Numbered from the stretch's first letter, positions 17,863-27,443 are shown. The stretch: DNA of 64,000 bases from Acuticoccus sp. MNP-M23 (GCF_031195445.1 NZ_CP133480.1:1722001-1786000); one strand, 5' to 3'. Notes: generated by a model from the sequence alone, not told the origin. A program made the numbers and translations.

Positions 17863-19146
17863 TCAGCGTTCGGGTGTGGTCCAGTCGCTGTCCATATCGC
17901 CGGCGCTGGACTTGGCGTAGAGGCGCAGCGCCAGGCCGACGGCGACGCCAACGCCAATGGCCACCGTGAGGTCCACCAGCACGGTGAGAACCAGCGTGAG
18001 GACGAACAGCATCCGGTCCGCCATGGGTGCGCGGAGATAAATCGGCCACTTGTGCGGCTCGCTCATGGTCCACGCGGTCATCATCAAAAGGCCGGCAAGC
18101 GCTGGCATGGCGAGCCGTGAGACGAGCCCGCCAGCGGCCATGATGAGCACCAGCACCGTCAGCGCATGGACGATGCCGGCAACCGGAGTGCGCCCGCCGG
18201 CGCGCACGTTGGTGGCCGTGCGGGCGATGGCGCCCGTGGCAGGCAGGCCGCCCAGCATCGCGGACCCCACGTTGGCGGCGCCCTGCGCCAGAAGTTCCGC
18301 GTTGGGCCGGTGCGCCCCGCCGAACATCCGGTCCGCCACCATCGCCGACAGCAGGGATTCAATGCCCGCCAGAAACGCGATGATGATGGCGGACGGGAGG
18401 AGTTCGGCAATGCGCGCAAAGCTCACCGGCGGCAGCGTGGGGATGGCAAAGTCGAGGCTGACCGCGCCATAGCGGCCCCCGATGGTGTCGACGCCCGCAA
18501 ACAGCGCCGCAAGTGCAGACCCCGCCGCAACCGCGACGATGGCGCCCGGCACCCGCGGGGCCAGCCGGCGCAGGCCAATGAGCAGCGCCATGGTGATCGC
18601 CGCCACCGCCACCGCCGGCCACAGCACCGTGCTGCGCGCCGCCCATAGCGCCTCCACCTTGCCGAGGAAATCGGCCGGGGCGCTGGCCATGTCGAGCCCG
18701 GCAAAGTCCTTCAGCTGGCTGGTGGCGATGATGAGCGCGATGCCGACCGTAAAGCCGTTGACCACCGCTTCCGGCACGAATGCGATCAGCCGGCCGGCGC
18801 GAAATGCGCCCGCAACCAGCAGGATCAGCCCCGCCATGAAGGTGGCGAGCAGGAGCCCGTCATAGCCGTGGTCGACGATGATCTGGTAGACGACGACGAT
18901 GAAGGCGCCCGTCGGCCCGCCGATCTGGACGCGGCTTCCCCCCAGCGCCGAAATGAGAAAGCCGCCGACCACCGCCGTCAGCAGGCCCTGCGAGGGCGTC
19001 GCACCGGAGGCGATCGCAATGGCGATGGAAAGCGGGATCGCCACCATGGCCACGGTGATGCCGGCGGCCGCATCGCCCGCAAACAGTGACCAGGAGTAGT
19101 CCCGCAGGGTGGTGAGAATTTTGGGTCTGCGCATGGCAGGGCTCAT
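17863..19146 (-). CDS. SulP-family inorganic anion transporter lacking a STAS domain
   Basis: About 427 residues, with 10-12 hydrophobic spans. The N-terminal DAAAGITVAMVAIPLSIAIAIASG and the later QIGGPTGAFIVVVYQI block are SulP signatures (sulfate, bicarbonate or dicarboxylate carriers). Normal SulP proteins have a C-terminal cytosolic STAS domain of ~100 residues; here the protein ends about 25 residues after the last span. Starts at 19146 or 19134 are both possible. It separates the binding protein gene from livF and has no obvious link to them. Confidence 0.85.
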   Translation of the reverse strand: MSPAMRRPKILTTLRDYSWSLFAGDAAAGITVAMVAIPLSIAIAIASGATPSQGLLTAVVGGFLISALGGSRVQIGGPTGAFIVVVYQIIVDHGYDGLLLATFMAGLILLVAGAFRAGRLIAFVPEAVVNGFTVGIALIIATSQLKDFAGLDMASAPADFLGKVEALWAARSTVLWPAVAVAAITMALLIGLRRLAPRVPGAIVAVAAGSALAALFAGVDTIGGRYGAVSLDFAIPTLPPVSFARIAELLPSAIIIAFLAGIESLLSAMVADRMFGGAHRPNAELLAQGAANVGSAMLGGLPATGAIARTATNVRAGGRTPVAGIVHALTVLVLIMAAGGLVSRLAMPALAGLLMMTAWTMSEPHKWPIYLRAPMADRMLFVLTLVLTVLVDLTVAIGVGVAVGLALRLYAKSSAGDMDSDWTTPER

Positions 19147-19373
19147 AGCACAACCGCAGGGGCGGCCGCTTCCCATGTTTGTAAAGGCAGGGGTGCATTG
19201 ATGGACCATCGGGCCAGCGCCCGGCAGGAATGGGGTTAGCGCCGGGGCCGGTGCAAGGGTCGGGTGCCGGCTTCCATCCCTGATCCAGCTTGGATTGATA
19301 TAGCTGGAGACGTCGTGACCGGGGGGCGCCTGCTGACCTCAGCCCGCCGTCATTTCAAACTCAGGATGGTTCG

Positions 19374-20999
19374 ATGCGAGAAGAGGCAGGTCAGCTGACC
19401 GAGAGCCCGCTGCGGGCGCCTGCTGACGAAATGCTGTGCGCCGCCCGCGCGCGCTTTGCGAGAGCGCTGATCGTCTTTTTCTGGGCGCATCCGCCCATCG
19501 TTCTGGCCGTTTCGCTCGGCAGCGGTCAGCCGCTCGGCGCGACCATCGTGCTGACGGTCCTGGCTTCTGCCATCGCGGGCGCAGCGCAGTTTGCCCGCTG
19601 GCGCTGGGGCGTTGAACCAACCGCCCGCCATGTGTCCGCCGCATGCGGGATCGCGCTGACCGGCGTGTTGATCGCCGCAGCCAGCGGCACCCCCTACCAG
19701 AACGACATGCATATGTACGTTGTGGTGATGGTCGGCGTGATGATCGGCTGGTGCGACTTCAAGGTCTTCATCACCACAACGGCTGTGGTCGCCGCCGGCC
19801 ATCTCGCCGTCAATGTCGTTGCGCCGCATTTCGTCTTTTCGGATGGGGCGGCTTATATCCGCCTCCCTCTCCACGGCGCCATCGTGCTGGTCCAGGTCCT
19901 GTTCCTCGTCCCGGCCACCAGGTGGCTGGCGGCTGCGCTGCATGACGCTGAAGCAAGCGGCAACGCCGCGAGGGCGCAGGCGGCTGCCGCCACCCGCGAG
20001 CTTGAAGCCAACTTCGCCGCCGAAAAACACCGCCAGGCCGCGATCAGCGACCTCATCCTCGACTTTCGCAAGGAGGCTGACAATTCGGCGCAGGCTGTGG
20101 TCCGCGAAACAGGTGCCATGGACAAGGTCGCCAGGATGCTGACCGAAATTACCGCAGACGGGCAGGAGAAGCTCGAAGGCGTGCGCGGCAGCGCCGAAGC
20201 GGTCGAGGCCGAAGTGGGCACGGCGCGCGCAGCCAGCAACACGATGACCGGAGCGTCGCGAAACATCCGCGGCAACATCGACGGCGCCGTCCTCCACATG
20301 GCCGACGTGATGCGCCAGACCGAGGAAAGCGCCGAGGCGGTGCGCGGTCTCGTGGAGGCCAGCAACGAGATGAACGGCATTCTCGACGTCATCCGGTCGG
20401 TCTCCGAACAGACCAGCCTGCTTGCCCTCAACGCCACCATCGAGGCTGCCCGCGCCGGCGAGGCCGGCAAGAGCTTCGCCGTGGTCGCCGCCGAAGTGAA
20501 GGGCCTTGCCGAGCAGAGCGGGAAGGCAACCGACACCATCGCCAGCCGTCTGACCGCCTTGGGCAACTATACCGAAGAGGTTGTCGAGAAGATCCGCCGC
20601 ATCGGCCAGTCCGCCGCCAAGGTCAACGAAAGCTCCAGCGCGGTTCTGGGCGCCGTGGAGGAGCAGACCGAAGCCAGCACCGCCATGGAGCACTCGCTGT
20701 CCGAAGTGGCTTCGTCCGTCGACCGGTCGATCCAGTCGGTGGAGGTGCTTTCAGGGGTGATGGACAGCGGAGCGCAGGCGGCCGGCCGGGTCGACGAGGT
20801 GGCCCGCAGTGTCTCCACCCTGTCCCACGCCATGCACCAGGCCATCGCCATGCTGCTGGCCAATGTGGAGAAGCACGAAGCGGGCGAGGGGCCGGACGGC
20901 AAGGGCACCCACGGCTATCTCGACCCGGACGCCCCGGCGCAGATGCACTTCCCCTCGCATGCGAACCGCAACCAGCAGGCCAGCCACCGGGCTGCCTGA
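19374..20999 (+). CDS. Methyl-accepting chemotaxis protein with polytopic membrane N-terminus
   Basis: 541 residues. Residues ~30-190 hold five or six hydrophobic spans with very short loops, so there is no periplasmic sensor domain; sensing may occur within the membrane. A coiled-coil region leads to the conserved signalling hairpin [39 protein letters not shown] at about residues 342-380 (quoted in part, the core being [14 protein letters not shown]). No HAMP domain is evident. No che genes are nearby. Confidence 0.88.
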   Translation: MREEAGQLTESPLRAPADEMLCAARARFARALIVFFWAHPPIVLAVSLGSGQPLGATIVLTVLASAIAGAAQFARWRWGVEPTARHVSAACGIALTGVLIAAASGTPYQNDMHMYVVVMVGVMIGWCDFKVFITTTAVVAAGHLAVNVVAPHFVFSDGAAYIRLPLHGAIVLVQVLFLVPATRWLAAALHDAEASGNAARAQAAAATRELEANFAAEKHRQAAISDLILDFRKEADNSAQAVVRETGAMDKVARMLTEITADGQEKLEGVRGSAEAVEAEVGTARAASNTMTGASRNIRGNIDGAVLHMADVMRQTEESAEAVRGLVEASNEMNGILDVIRSVSEQTSLLALNATIEAARAGEAGKSFAVVAAEVKGLAEQSGKATDTIASRLTALGNYTEEVVEKIRRIGQSAAKVNESSSAVLGAVEEQTEASTAMEHSLSEVASSVDRSIQSVEVLSGVMDSGAQAAGRVDEVARSVSTLSHAMHQAIAMLLANVEKHEAGEGPDGKGTHGYLDPDAPAQMHFPSHANRNQQASHRAA

Positions 21000-21088
21000 C
21001 GGGCGGAGGGGCGGTCCGCGCACCATCTGTACACTGGCGGTTGTGTTGAACTACGCTGACAGGCCCGGTTCCGGAGGAACGCGCCTCG

Positions 21089-21937
21089 ATGTCGACTGCC
21101 GCAACGTCCCCGATGCCCGCGCCGTCTGCCGCAGACGCCGCGATCCTCGATGTCGCCAACATCGAGGTGATCTACGACCATGTGATCCTGGTACTGAAGG
21201 GCGTTTCGCTGCAGGTGCCCCAGGGCGGCATCGTCGCGCTGCTGGGTGCCAACGGGGCCGGAAAGACCACCACGCTCAAGGCCATCTCCAACCTCCTGCG
21301 GGCCGAGCGGGGCGACGTGACCAAGGGCTCGATTCACTTTGCCGGCGAGGAAGTGCAGGCGCTGTCGCCCAACGCGCTGGTCACCCGCGGCTGCATCCAG
21401 GTGATGGAAGGCCGCCACTGCTTCGGCCACCTCACCATCGAGGAAAATCTCCTAACAGGCGCCTATACGCGGCGGGACGGCTGGGGCGCCATCCGCGCCG
21501 ATCTCGACAAGGTGTACGCCTATTTTCCGCGGTTGAAGGAACGGCGCAGCAGCCAGGCCGGCTACACCTCCGGCGGCGAGCAGCAGATGTGCGCCATCGG
21601 CCGCGCGCTGATGAGCCGGCCCAAGATGATCCTGCTGGACGAACCCTCCATGGGCCTTGCCCCGCAGCTGGTGGAGCAGATCTTCGAGATCGTGCGGGAG
21701 ATCAACGCGGCGGAGGGCGTCTCATTCCTCCTGGCCGAGCAGAACACCAACGTGGCCCTGCGCTACGCCACCTATGGCTACATTCTGGAATCCGGCCGTG
21801 TGGTGATGGACGGCGACGCCAGCCGCCTGCGCGAAAACGACGACGTGAAGGAATTCTACCTTGGCGTTGCCGGCGAGGGCCGCCGCTCGTTCAAGAACGT
21901 GAAGCATTATAAGCGGCGGAAACGCTGGCTGAATTGA
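21089..21937 (+). CDS. livF: Branched-chain amino acid-type ABC transporter ATPase (LivF family)
   Basis: 282-residue ATPase with Walker A GANGAGKTTT, signature YTSGGEQQMCAIGRAL and Walker B MILLDEPSMGLAPQLVEQIF, the last being the LivF hallmark. GGAGGAA precedes the ATG at 21089. The basic C-terminus (KHYKRRKRWLN) is an extension over typical ~235-residue LivF. It is followed after 24 bp by the PaaK-like ligase, likely on the same transcript. Confidence 0.93.
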   Translation: MSTAATSPMPAPSAADAAILDVANIEVIYDHVILVLKGVSLQVPQGGIVALLGANGAGKTTTLKAISNLLRAERGDVTKGSIHFAGEEVQALSPNALVTRGCIQVMEGRHCFGHLTIEENLLTGAYTRRDGWGAIRADLDKVYAYFPRLKERRSSQAGYTSGGEQQMCAIGRALMSRPKMILLDEPSMGLAPQLVEQIFEIVREINAAEGVSFLLAEQNTNVALRYATYGYILESGRVVMDGDASRLRENDDVKEFYLGVAGEGRRSFKNVKHYKRRKRWLN

Positions 21938-21961
21938 ACCCGGCTGGATCGGACATGCGCC

Positions 21962-23191
21962 ATGACTGACCATTATGATGCCAGCGAAACCCGCACGCCC
22001 GCGGCGCGGGAAGCCGCGCTGATGCGGGCGTTGCCGCAGCTTCTTGCGACCGCCAGGGCGAAGGCGCCGCGCTGGCGCGCGCATCTGGCGGAAGTCGACC
22101 CGGCAAGCGTGACGGATCGCCAGGCGCTCGCCGCCCTGCCGGTGATCCGCAAGGCCGACCTGATGGCAGCGCAGGCCGAGGCGCCACCCTTCGGCGGCTT
22201 CCTGATCGTGCCGGAGGGGCGGCTCACGCGGATCTTCCTGTCACCGGGGCCGGTGCTGGTCCCGCAGGGGCCGGAGTTGGACCCGTGGCGGGCGGGCCGC
22301 GCGCTGTTTGCGGCAGGGTTTCGCAAAGGCGAGCGGGTTGCCAACACCTTCGGCTATCATGTGACGCCGGGCGCCTTCATTCTCGAAAGCGGGCTGAAGG
22401 CGCTGGAATGCCCGGTCTTTGCCGCCGGCCCCGGCAGTCCCGACGATATGTTGCACACGCTCGCCCGCGTCGGCGCCACCGCCTATTGCGGCGTGCCGGA
22501 CTATCTCAACATCCTCCTGGAACGTGCGGAGGCGGCGGGGCTTGCCCTCGGCTTCAACAAGGCACTGGTGTCGGGCGCAGCGCTGCCGCCAGCGCTGCGG
22601 GAACGGATCGAGGCGCGCGGCGTGACGGTGGCGCAGTGCTACGCCACGGCCGATCTCGGCGTCGTCGCCTACGAGAGTGCGGCGCGGGACGGGCTGATCG
22701 TCAACGAAGGGCTCATTCTGGAGATCGTGCGGCCGGGCACGGGCGAGCCGGTGCCGGACGGCGAAGTGGGCGAGGTGGTGGTCACCCGCTTTTGCGACAC
22801 CTACCCCATGCTGCGGCTTGCCACGGGAGATCTGTCCGCGGTGCTGCCCGGGCCAAGTCCCTGCGGGCGGACCAACATGCGGCTGAAGGGCTGGATGGGC
22901 CGGGCCGACCAGCGCACCAAGGTGAAGGGGATGTTCGTCGATCCGGCGCAGATTGCCGAGATCGCGCGCCGCCATCCGTCCATCACCAGGGCGCGGCTGG
23001 TGGTGACCCGGGCCGACCACGTCGATGCGATGACCCTGCGTGTGGCCGGGCCGGACCCGGAAGAAGCCGGCGCAATTGCCGGAACGATGAAGGCGCTGAC
23101 CAGCCTCACGGGCACGGTGGAGGTGGTTCCGGCGGCGGAACTTCCCAACGATGGCAAGGTGATTGCCGATGAAAGACCCGTCGAGGGCTGA
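21962..23191 (+). CDS. Phenylacetate-CoA ligase-like adenylate-forming enzyme (PaaK family)
   Basis: 409 residues. The N-terminal helical part and the block TFGYHVTPGAFILESGLKALECPVFAAGPGS resemble PaaK, where a similar region binds the aryl acid and ATP. RMLKGWMGRADQRTKVKGMF near residue 315 corresponds to the GRxDD/hinge. Variation at several motif positions means substrate prediction is not safe. Its location after livF and the second ligase at 7398 suggest intake and CoA-activation of a carboxylic (perhaps aromatic) acid. Confidence 0.82.
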   Translation: MTDHYDASETRTPAAREAALMRALPQLLATARAKAPRWRAHLAEVDPASVTDRQALAALPVIRKADLMAAQAEAPPFGGFLIVPEGRLTRIFLSPGPVLVPQGPELDPWRAGRALFAAGFRKGERVANTFGYHVTPGAFILESGLKALECPVFAAGPGSPDDMLHTLARVGATAYCGVPDYLNILLERAEAAGLALGFNKALVSGAALPPALRERIEARGVTVAQCYATADLGVVAYESAARDGLIVNEGLILEIVRPGTGEPVPDGEVGEVVVTRFCDTYPMLRLATGDLSAVLPGPSPCGRTNMRLKGWMGRADQRTKVKGMFVDPAQIAEIARRHPSITRARLVVTRADHVDAMTLRVAGPDPEEAGAIAGTMKALTSLTGTVEVVPAAELPNDGKVIADERPVEG

Positions 23192-23298
23192 ACCCCCTCG
23201 ACAAACCCGTCCGCGAACACTATTGAACCAGCCTTGGCTTTCAAGCATGGAATGGCTCAAGCGCGCTCGCCCCGCCAGCGCGATGGGAAACTAGCGAC

Positions 23299-23688
23299 AT
23301 GAACATCATCGACGAGCTCAACGCCGAGCAGATGGCGACCATTACCGAGAAGCGGGCTCTGCCTGCTTTCCAGCCCGGCGACACGGTGCGCGTTGGCGTG
23401 CGTGTGACCGAGGGCACGCGCACCCGCGTGCAGGCCTACGAAGGGGTGTGCATCGCCCGTTCGGGTGCCGGCCTCAACGAGAATTTCACCGTCCGCAAGC
23501 TCTCTTACGGCGAAGGTGTGGAGCGTGTGTTCCCGGTCTTCTCGCCGATGATTGAGGGTGTGGACGTTGTCCGCCGCGGCAAGGTGCGGCGTGCAAAGCT
23601 CTACTACCTGCGTGGCCGCACCGGTAAGGCTGCCCGTATTGTCGAGCGCAAGGAAAAGCGCCCCGAGCCGGCCGCAGCACGCGGCTGA
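23299..23688 (+). CDS. rplS: 50S ribosomal protein L19
   Basis: 129 residues with the L19 core: [41 protein letters not shown] and [25 protein letters not shown]19 sits at the 30S-50S interface. The usual upstream partners rpsP-rimM-trmD are absent, so this is a detached rplS. A Lys/Pro-rich tail extends beyond the core. A -35-like TTGAAC at about 23223 precedes it but no convincing -10 was assigned. Confidence 0.97.
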   Translation: MNIIDELNAEQMATITEKRALPAFQPGDTVRVGVRVTEGTRTRVQAYEGVCIARSGAGLNENFTVRKLSYGEGVERVFPVFSPMIEGVDVVRRGKVRRAKLYYLRGRTGKAARIVERKEKRPEPAAARG

Positions 23689-23801
23689 GCCTACGGCGCG
23701 CGGCTTGCGGACCCCGTTTCGCCGCTCATTCCAGGCCATTGACGCTGCCGGGCTTCGGGCTCGGCCGGCGTCTTTGCGCGTTCTGACGGGCCGGCGGTAG
23801 A

Positions 23802-24593
23802 ATGCGCGGCGCTTTTGCAGCCTTGCTGATGCTGGTCACCGCAGTTCTTCTGTGGGCTGCGTGGAGCTATGGCTGGAGCGCACTGACAAGCCTGCCGCAC
23901 CGCGACGAGGTGCGCACCGCGTCCGCCGAGGTGCGCGACATGGTGGCGCGCCAGCCGGTTGAGGTTGGCCGCCCCGCGAATGCCGGCCCGACGCGGCGCT
24001 CGACGGCCAATGACAGCGCTGCGCCCGCAACGGGCGATGGCGAGGGCAACCGCATCCGCTTCGTGGAGAAGGACGGCATCGTCGGTGTGCGCATCGAGGG
24101 GCCGCTGGAGCGGGCGCCGTCCCGCGTCGAGACCGAACCCGCCGACGTTGCGCTTCAGGCCGCGCCCGTGGAAACGCCGGATGTTTACCGGCTGGTGGTG
24201 ATCGAGTCCGCCGGTGTCATCAACGCCCGCACCCACAAGATCCGGCTTGCCCACGTGGACGCGCCGGTGGAGACCGCGTCGTGCACGCGTCCGAACGGCG
24301 ATGTGTGGCCATGCGGCATGCGGGCGCGCACCGCCATGCGCCGGCTGATCCGCCGCCGCGCCATCGAATGTCACGACCTCAAGCCCGTGGACCTCGAGGC
24401 GCCGCTGCGCCTGGCGTCCTGCGAGGTCGCGGGGACCGACCTTGCACAGTGGCTGGTGGAACAGGGCTGGGCCGAGCCTGCCGGTGGCGCGCCCGACGCC
24501 TGGCGCGCGCTCAACGAGTCCGCCAAGGCCGCGCAAAAGGGCATCTACTCCATCGATGCGCGTCGGGGAGGGGTGCCCGGCATCCCGCGCTGA
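23802..24593 (+). CDS. Membrane-anchored thermonuclease (SNase)-like protein
   Basis: 263 residues: N-terminal hydrophobic anchor at about 3-25, a low-complexity linker to ~125, then an SNase-like OB fold (VINARTHKIRLAHVDAPVET through EQGWAEPAG and SAKAAQKGIYS). The KIRLAHVDAP block supplies the Arg and Asp positions normally binding Ca2+/phosphate, but the second catalytic Arg and Glu are not certain. Four cysteines in the fold may form disulfides. Probably periplasmic nucleic-acid binding or nuclease function. Confidence 0.75.
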   Translation: MRGAFAALLMLVTAVLLWAAWSYGWSALTSLPHRDEVRTASAEVRDMVARQPVEVGRPANAGPTRRSTANDSAAPATGDGEGNRIRFVEKDGIVGVRIEGPLERAPSRVETEPADVALQAAPVETPDVYRLVVIESAGVINARTHKIRLAHVDAPVETASCTRPNGDVWPCGMRARTAMRRLIRRRAIECHDLKPVDLEAPLRLASCEVAGTDLAQWLVEQGWAEPAGGAPDAWRALNESAKAAQKGIYSIDARRGGVPGIPR

Positions 24594-24594
24594 C

Positions 24595-24608
24595 ACGGGC
24601 GAACCCGT
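24595..24608. terminator. Short hairpin between convergent genes
   Basis: ACGGG-CGAA-CCCGT forms a compact stem with a tetraloop immediately between the SNase-like gene stop and the dapF stop. Flanking TGA/TCA bases extend it slightly. It may serve as a bidirectional terminator, but no U-tract is present. Confidence 0.35.
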
Positions 24609-25462
24609 CAGGCGGCGTCGCTGGTATCGCGGACGAAGCCGCCTGCCGTGATGGTGCCCGCATACTCAAGCTCGAACGGGCCTTCCATCACGATCCGCCC
24701 GCTCGACACGTCGATCGAAAGCGGGCCGCCGGGAAGCTCGATGGTCACCGCCGGGCCGGTGCGGCCGAGGCGGTGGGCCAGCGCGCCGATGGCACACGCT
24801 GCGGTACCGCACGCCCGCGTCGGCCCCACGCCGCGCTCCCACACGATGGCGCGCAGCCGGTCCGGCCCCGCATCCTCCACAAACGAGATGTTGGCTCTTT
24901 CCGGGAAGGCGGGGTGATGCTCCAGCGCCGGGCCCACCTCGGCGAGCGGGACCTCGGCCAGCGAGGGGACGAAAAACACCGCGTGCGGGTTGCCGACATT
25001 GGCGCAGGCGGCGAGCCCGAAGCGGTCCGCAAAGCCGGGCAGCGCCAATGCCTGGGCATCGGCAGCCGTATCGGCGAGGGGGATGGACGCAGCGTCGAAC
25101 CGGGGCTTGCCCATGTCCACCGCAATGCGGCCCGCTGCGCCGCGCCGGGCGGTCATCGTTCCGCCCAGGCTGTCGATGGCAACGGCCGGGTCGCCGGTCT
25201 CGTCCAGCAGCAGCGCGGCGACGCAGCGGGCGGCGTTGCCGCAGGCCTCCACCTCGCCGCCATCGGCGTTGATGATGCGCATGGTGGCGGCGGCATCCGC
25301 GCTTTTGGGCGGCGCGATCACGATGAACTGGTCGAAGCCGATGCCGCTGGCGCGCGGGGCAAGGCTGGCGATGCGTTCCGGCGACAGGGCAAACGGCACC
25401 GTGCGGGCATCCACGACCGCAAAATCGTTGCCAAGGCCGTTCATCTTCAAGAATGCGGTCAT
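24608..25462 (-). CDS. dapF: Diaminopimelate epimerase
   Basis: 284-residue cytosolic enzyme converting LL- to meso-diaminopimelate for lysine and peptidoglycan synthesis. The two catalytic cysteines are in EACGNAARC and TRACGTAAC, both preserved. NGLGNDFAVVD is the family N-terminus. Its ATG at 25462 overlaps the stop of the YkuD gene by 4 bp (ATGA), so translation is coupled. Open frame upstream lies inside that gene and is disregarded. Confidence 0.96.
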   Translation of the reverse strand: MTAFLKMNGLGNDFAVVDARTVPFALSPERIASLAPRASGIGFDQFIVIAPPKSADAAATMRIINADGGEVEACGNAARCVAALLLDETGDPAVAIDSLGGTMTARRGAAGRIAVDMGKPRFDAASIPLADTAADAQALALPGFADRFGLAACANVGNPHAVFFVPSLAEVPLAEVGPALEHHPAFPERANISFVEDAGPDRLRAIVWERGVGPTRACGTAACAIGALAHRLGRTGPAVTIELPGGPLSIDVSSGRIVMEGPFELEYAGTITAGGFVRDTSDAA

Positions 25463-26046
25463 CGTGCCCTCATCGGCCGCGGCGGAATGCCGATCAGATA
25501 AGGACCCATCGGCACAATACCACGGCGCCATACGGCGGCGGGGAAGGCAAGGCAACCTTCCGTGGGGGTGAGCGCAGGGCGGGCCACATGAAAAAAGATG
25601 GCAGAGCCCGCGCCGCGCACCCGCGGCGTGGCGTTGTGGTCGGTGACGATGACGTGATCGTAAAGGGCATCATCCCGCAGGATCGCTTCGTGCGACATGG
25701 GAGAAGGGTGCGGTACGGCGCGGTTGTAATGCTGGCTGCCGGTGTCGTCGCACCAGCCGTCGCCGGGGCGGATCAGGCGCCAGGGCAGCGGTGAGGGGCA
25801 CGGTTTGCGGCGCAGCAGCGTGCGCGGCGTGAGGCGCCCGCGCGGGGTCGCACCGTCGCCCTCCCGCTTGACCGCAGCGATCCCGCTGCGGCCCATGGCG
25901 ACAATGAAGGTGCGTCCGCCGCATGAGACGATCGCCTGGGTGCGCGAGGTCGGCCGCGGCCGAACGAGGGCAGGGGGCCAACGGGTCGCCCGGCGCGGCA
26001 CGGCGAACGGGCCGCGCGGATCAACTCTGTTCACATTCTTTTTCAT
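25459..26046 (-). CDS. L,D-transpeptidase (YkuD) family protein without signal peptide
   Basis: 195 residues. The YkuD catalytic core is visible as GRSGIAAVKREGDGATP near the start, then IFFHVARP (His153) and the cysteine motif TEGCLAF (Cys165), with a conserved HNATPRVRG in between. Typical members make 3-3 peptidoglycan cross-links in the periplasm, but this protein lacks a hydrophobic signal and belongs to a compact ~190-residue subgroup, so it may act in the cytosol or on a non-peptidoglycan substrate. It is translationally coupled to dapF, whose product is the residue such enzymes link. Confidence 0.82.
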   Translation of the reverse strand: MKKNVNRVDPRGPFAVPRRATRWPPALVRPRPTSRTQAIVSCGGRTFIVAMGRSGIAAVKREGDGATPRGRLTPRTLLRRKPCPSPLPWRLIRPGDGWCDDTGSQHYNRAVPHPSPMSHEAILRDDALYDHVIVTDHNATPRVRGAGSAIFFHVARPALTPTEGCLAFPAAVWRRGIVPMGPYLIGIPPRPMRAR

Positions 26047-26131
26047 TGTGTGAGGCAAAGTAACGCTCGTTTGCAGGGGGGTGCACTCCCACTCTAGGGA
26101 GAGTGTCCCGAAAGGGCGAGGGAGAGCAGAC

Positions 26132-26833
26132 GTGAACCAGCGCACCATTCTTATCGTCGACGATGACGACGACCTTCGCGAAGGCCTTGCCGAACAGATC
26201 GGCCTTTACGAGGAATTCACGGTGGTGACGGCGGACGGGGCCGGCGCCGGCATCAAGGCGGCCAAGGACAACGACGTCGCGCTCGCCATCGTCGACGTGG
26301 GTCTGCCGGATCTCGACGGACGCGAAGCGGTGCGCCTGATGCGGGCCAACGGCTTCAAGGCGCCAATCGTCATGCTGACCGGGCATACCACCGACTCCGA
26401 CGCCATTGTAGGGCTGGAGGCCGGTGCCAACGACTATGTGACCAAACCCTTCCGCTTTGCGGTCCTCCTGGCACGCATCCGCGCGCATCTGCGGCAGTTC
26501 GACCAGAGCGAGGACGCAACTTTCACGATAGGCCAGTATACTTTCAAGCCGGCCGGAAAGCTCCTCCTGGAAAGCGACGGCCGCCGCGTCCGCCTGACCG
26601 AAAAGGAGACGGCCATCTTGAAATATCTTTATCGGGCCGGGGAAAAATCCGTCACCCGGGACGTGCTTCTGCACGAGGTGTGGGGCTATAATTCGGGCGT
26701 GACCACACATACCCTGGAAACCCACATCTACCGCTTGCGCCAGAAGATGGAGCGCAATCCGGCTTCCGCCGAACTTCTGGTGACGGAAGGTGGCGGATAC
26801 AAGCTTATGCCGCGGGCGGCGCACCCCGAGTGA
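26132..26833 (+). CDS. OmpR/PhoB-type response regulator
   Basis: 233 residues. Receiver domain residues 1-120 with acidic pocket VDDDDD, phospho-acceptor Asp55 in AIVDVGLPDLDG, and Lys in VTKPFR. The C-terminal winged helix (trans_reg_C) has RLTEKETAILKYLYRAG and THTLETHIYRLRQKME. Start is the GTG at 26132 with AGGGAGAG upstream. No histidine kinase is adjacent. A cNMP-binding gene overlaps its end by 4 bp, so the two are probably functionally paired. Confidence 0.9.
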   Translation: MNQRTILIVDDDDDLREGLAEQIGLYEEFTVVTADGAGAGIKAAKDNDVALAIVDVGLPDLDGREAVRLMRANGFKAPIVMLTGHTTDSDAIVGLEAGANDYVTKPFRFAVLLARIRAHLRQFDQSEDATFTIGQYTFKPAGKLLLESDGRRVRLTEKETAILKYLYRAGEKSVTRDVLLHEVWGYNSGVTTHTLETHIYRLRQKMERNPASAELLVTEGGGYKLMPRAAHPE

Positions 26834-27279
26834 GCCTTGCACGAACACTTGCCGTCATGCGGAACGTCCCGTTTCTCAGCGTCCTGGGAGACGAGGCGCT
26901 CAAGTTGCTCGCGTTTGGCAGCGACCCTGTCAACCTGCGTGCGCGCCAGAGCCTGTTTGATGCCGGCGACGATGCCAATGGCGCTGTGCTGGTGATGGGC
27001 GGTCAGCTCCGCCTCATCCCGGCCACCGACGGGTCTTCACCGCAGGTCTATTCGGTGGGCAGGCTGGTGGACGAACTGGCGTTGATCATCCCGTCCCAGC
27101 GGACCGCAACCGCCATCGCGCAGACCTCTTGCGAAATCATTCCCCTCCAGCGCACGCAGATGTTGCGCATCCTGGACGAATATCCGGCAGCGGCACGGCG
27201 CCTTCAGGCCATCATCGCCAGGCGAAACGCAACCTTTCTGGCGGATGTGGAAGGCGTGTCGAGCCGGCTGCGGCACTAG
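26830..27279 (+). CDS. Cyclic nucleotide-binding domain protein without DNA-binding domain
   Basis: 149 residues consisting of a single cNMP fold: RNVPFLSVLGDEALKLLAFGS, then the beta roll with LFDAGDDANGAVLVMGGQLRL and a shortened phosphate-binding cassette around VDELALIIPSQRTATAIAQTS. No Crp helix-turn-helix follows. GTG at 26830 overlaps the response-regulator stop (GTGA). It may act as a small sensor or partner for that regulator. The canonical E...R pair of cAMP binding is only partly preserved. Confidence 0.75.
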   Translation: MSLARTLAVMRNVPFLSVLGDEALKLLAFGSDPVNLRARQSLFDAGDDANGAVLVMGGQLRLIPATDGSSPQVYSVGRLVDELALIIPSQRTATAIAQTSCEIIPLQRTQMLRILDEYPAAARRLQAIIARRNATFLADVEGVSSRLRH

Positions 27280-27443
27280 CGCTCGGCGCCATGAACGGCA
27301 TGCGCTGCGTGGGGCTTCAGCCGGCCCGGCGCGGCCGCAAGCGCCCTTGAACATGCCCGGCATGTCTCGCGGGCACCTGTCTGGACGGCGATTTGGCCGG
27401 GGCATGTGCAGCGCATCGGTTTTGATGGCCGTGCGGAAATTGT

